The notes under the pieces: generated by a model
The model's database searches: none
Seen by the model: the letters and a program-made list of their open reading frames with translations, nothing else
What the model was told of the DNA's origin: nothing
Translations under genes and position numbers: made by a program
DNA from: an uncultured Verrucomicrobiota bacterium
GTDB taxonomy: Bacteria > Verrucomicrobiota > Kiritimatiellia > RFP12 > UBA1067
Length of the DNA stretch: 14,480 nucleotides
NCBI GenBank assembly: GCA_945483525.1
Contig: CALYRV010000046.1
Span: forward strand, 1 to 14,480
Direction: 5' to 3'
Part shown: in pieces, positions 13,380-14,480 of the stretch
Layout of the letters: the number at the start of each line of letters is the position of its first letter
How positions within the stretch are numbered: the first letter of the stretch is position 1

Positions 13380-14480
13380 TCAGTCAACTAGCAGTTTGAC
13401 AAAACCTTGATCTCCTTGCGGCAACTCGATAATATATGTCAGCAGCTCTCCATCTGTTGACGGGCTGATGACAACACGCGGAACATCAACGATTGCATCA
13501 AGCGATGTGCCGACTCGAATCTTCTCCGCCAACTTGTCTTTCGCAATGGAAATCGACTCTGCGCCCACATGAAGTGAAACCGTAAGCAAAAGATTACCAT
13601 CTTTCAATTCAATATCGTCGAACTTCAAGACCGGTTCAGACTCAAAGAGTTGCGGGACGATCATGATTTCGGACAACTTGAACGACTGATACGCCCATGT
13701 CTTCTGCCCAGCCGACATATCAGAAGCTGACGCAATCGCGCAATCCTTCAGGAACTGATTGAACGCCGCAAGCTGTGCTTCGTCCTTAACTCCCTTCACG
13801 ACATCAGATTCCGCGCCAAAGATACTGACAATATCAACCATTGTCGGCACAACCACCGCCTCGGCATCCGGCTCCCAAGTAACCTCGCTCAGCCACGCGC
13901 AGTCATCGCCATCAGAGCCCGACTCGTCCTTGTGGTACATCCAGCGAAGGATATGCGAACCGGCCCCTTCAACCGGAACAGTCACATATGTCCACACGCT
14001 CTCATCGCCGATTTCCCCGATGGCTTCACCATCAACCGTAAACTCAGCATAGTCGTATCGCGCAACAACACCCTTCTTGCTCAATTCAAACTCGCCGGAC
14101 GCCTTCCACCAGAAACTGATCGTACCCGGCCCACTGACGACGGTCTGCAACCAGTTCGTCTGCATGTCGCTAATCGCCCCGGACCGCATCATCCCCGCCT
14201 TATCCGCACGCGATGTCTTTTCTCCGTACCAGTGCGGCAGATCGCCCCCAAGCGTGAAGTTTAAATTCGTGCAGTTCAAGTAATCCTCCACCGACCACTC
14301 CGCATCCAGGTCGCGCTCCCACACGGCATAGAGCGTTACAGCGGAATTCGGCGCCAGCGTGAGATCGCAAGCCGACGCCATATCACAATATTCCACCGCT
14401 CCCGTGGTCGACCGAGACCATCCGCGGAAGACATAGCCCCTGCGCGTAAAGGCACAATGCGCAAGCGGCATAGACACACC
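13380..14480 (-). CDS. C-terminal part of a large secreted modular protein (partial)
   Basis: The frame is open to the right edge, so the N-terminus is missing; 366 residues are present. First is an InlB/Listeria-Bacteroides-type beta-grasp repeat (FTRRGYVFRGWSRSTTG, ending TLYAVWE). Then comes a beta-sandwich-like domain: WYGEKTSRADKAGMMRSGAI, then VVSGPGTISFWWKASGE, a TVDGEAIGEI strand, ILRWMYHKDES and DDCAWLSEVTW. This domain recurs, by my recollection, in large cell-surface proteins of Kiritimatiellota and related bacteria. A final region of about 150 residues (from VDIVSIFGAESDVV) ends in GFVKLLVD, the kind of short beta-rich C-terminal module that closes such proteins. The role is probably surface adhesion or carbohydrate contact; no catalytic motif is visible. 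The first visible Met or GTG near the edge should not be taken as the start. Confidence 0.75.
   Translation of the reverse strand, partial: GVSMPLAHCAFTRRGYVFRGWSRSTTGAVEYCDMASACDLTLAPNSAVTLYAVWERDLDAEWSVEDYLNCTNLNFTLGGDLPHWYGEKTSRADKAGMMRSGAISDMQTNWLQTVVSGPGTISFWWKASGEFELSKKGVVARYDYAEFTVDGEAIGEIGDESVWTYVTVPVEGAGSHILRWMYHKDESGSDGDDCAWLSEVTWEPDAEAVVVPTMVDIVSIFGAESDVVKGVKDEAQLAAFNQFLKDCAIASASDMSAGQKTWAYQSFKLSEIMIVPQLFESEPVLKFDDIELKDGNLLLTVSLHVGAESISIAKDKLAEKIRVGTSLDAIVDVPRVVISPSTDGELLTYIIELPQGDQGFVKLLVD

Noticed and set aside
13185..13391. Plus-strand 68-codon frame in the gap before the right-edge gene, and a TTGACA at 13184-13189
   Set aside because: No -10 element follows at usable spacing, no ribosome site is present, and the translation is featureless.

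Overview
The window is about 14.5 kb of a bacterial chromosome or metagenomic contig. It is mostly 55-60% GC, with clearly AT-richer stretches at about 2.7-4.5 kb and around 6.3 kb. Protein content suggests the PVC superphylum, most likely a Kiritimatiellota/Kiritimatiellae gut-type organism. The grounds are large secreted modular proteins with a jelly-roll-like 'GSGaI..W..T.V.GPGT.SFWWK' domain, an InlB-type beta-grasp repeat, secreted glycoside hydrolases, a large extracytoplasmic ADP-ribosylglycohydrolase, and many small signal-peptide proteins. This taxonomic call is an inference from protein style, not from a marker gene.

Layout. Positions 1-95 hold the 3' end of an unidentified plus-strand gene. 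A minus-strand block follows from 9567 down to 202: a Fic-type AMP-transferase (8581-9567), a zinc-ribbon membrane protein (7846-8520), a membrane-anchored ADP-ribosylglycohydrolase (6470-7813), a 1092-residue membrane-anchored exoprotein (3172-6450) whose stop overlaps a 149-residue secreted protein (2726-3175), a GH39-like glycosidase with a CBM9-like C-terminal domain (679-2613), and a DUF456 membrane protein (202-678) whose start codon abuts the glycosidase stop. On the plus strand lie a short signal-peptide reading frame that looks like a gene remnant (from 9702) and a secreted GH30 glycosidase (9892-11295). On the minus strand again are a secreted protein made of six 21-residue repeats (11308-11751), an AAA ATPase/DUF4143 protein (11887-13119) bracketed by 19-bp direct repeats, and the 3' part of a large secreted modular protein running off the right edge (13380-14480).

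How the parts fit. The two glycosidases and the secreted modular protein fit a polysaccharide-degrading, envelope-rich lifestyle. The ADP-ribosylglycohydrolase, the 1092-residue exoprotein and the 149-residue protein are tightly packed and probably co-transcribed. The C-terminal half of the exoprotein and its downstream partner are AT-rich compared with both flanks, which is the pattern of an exchangeable effector tip plus partner/immunity gene, though this is unproven.

Regulation. Six start sites carry a recognisable extended -10 element (TGn-TATnnT). In five of them it sits only 6-9 nt from the start codon, mostly without a usable Shine-Dalgarno sequence, which predicts leaderless transcripts. 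Other genes have strong Shine-Dalgarno sequences. I see no tRNA, rRNA, CRISPR array, transposase or replication origin.
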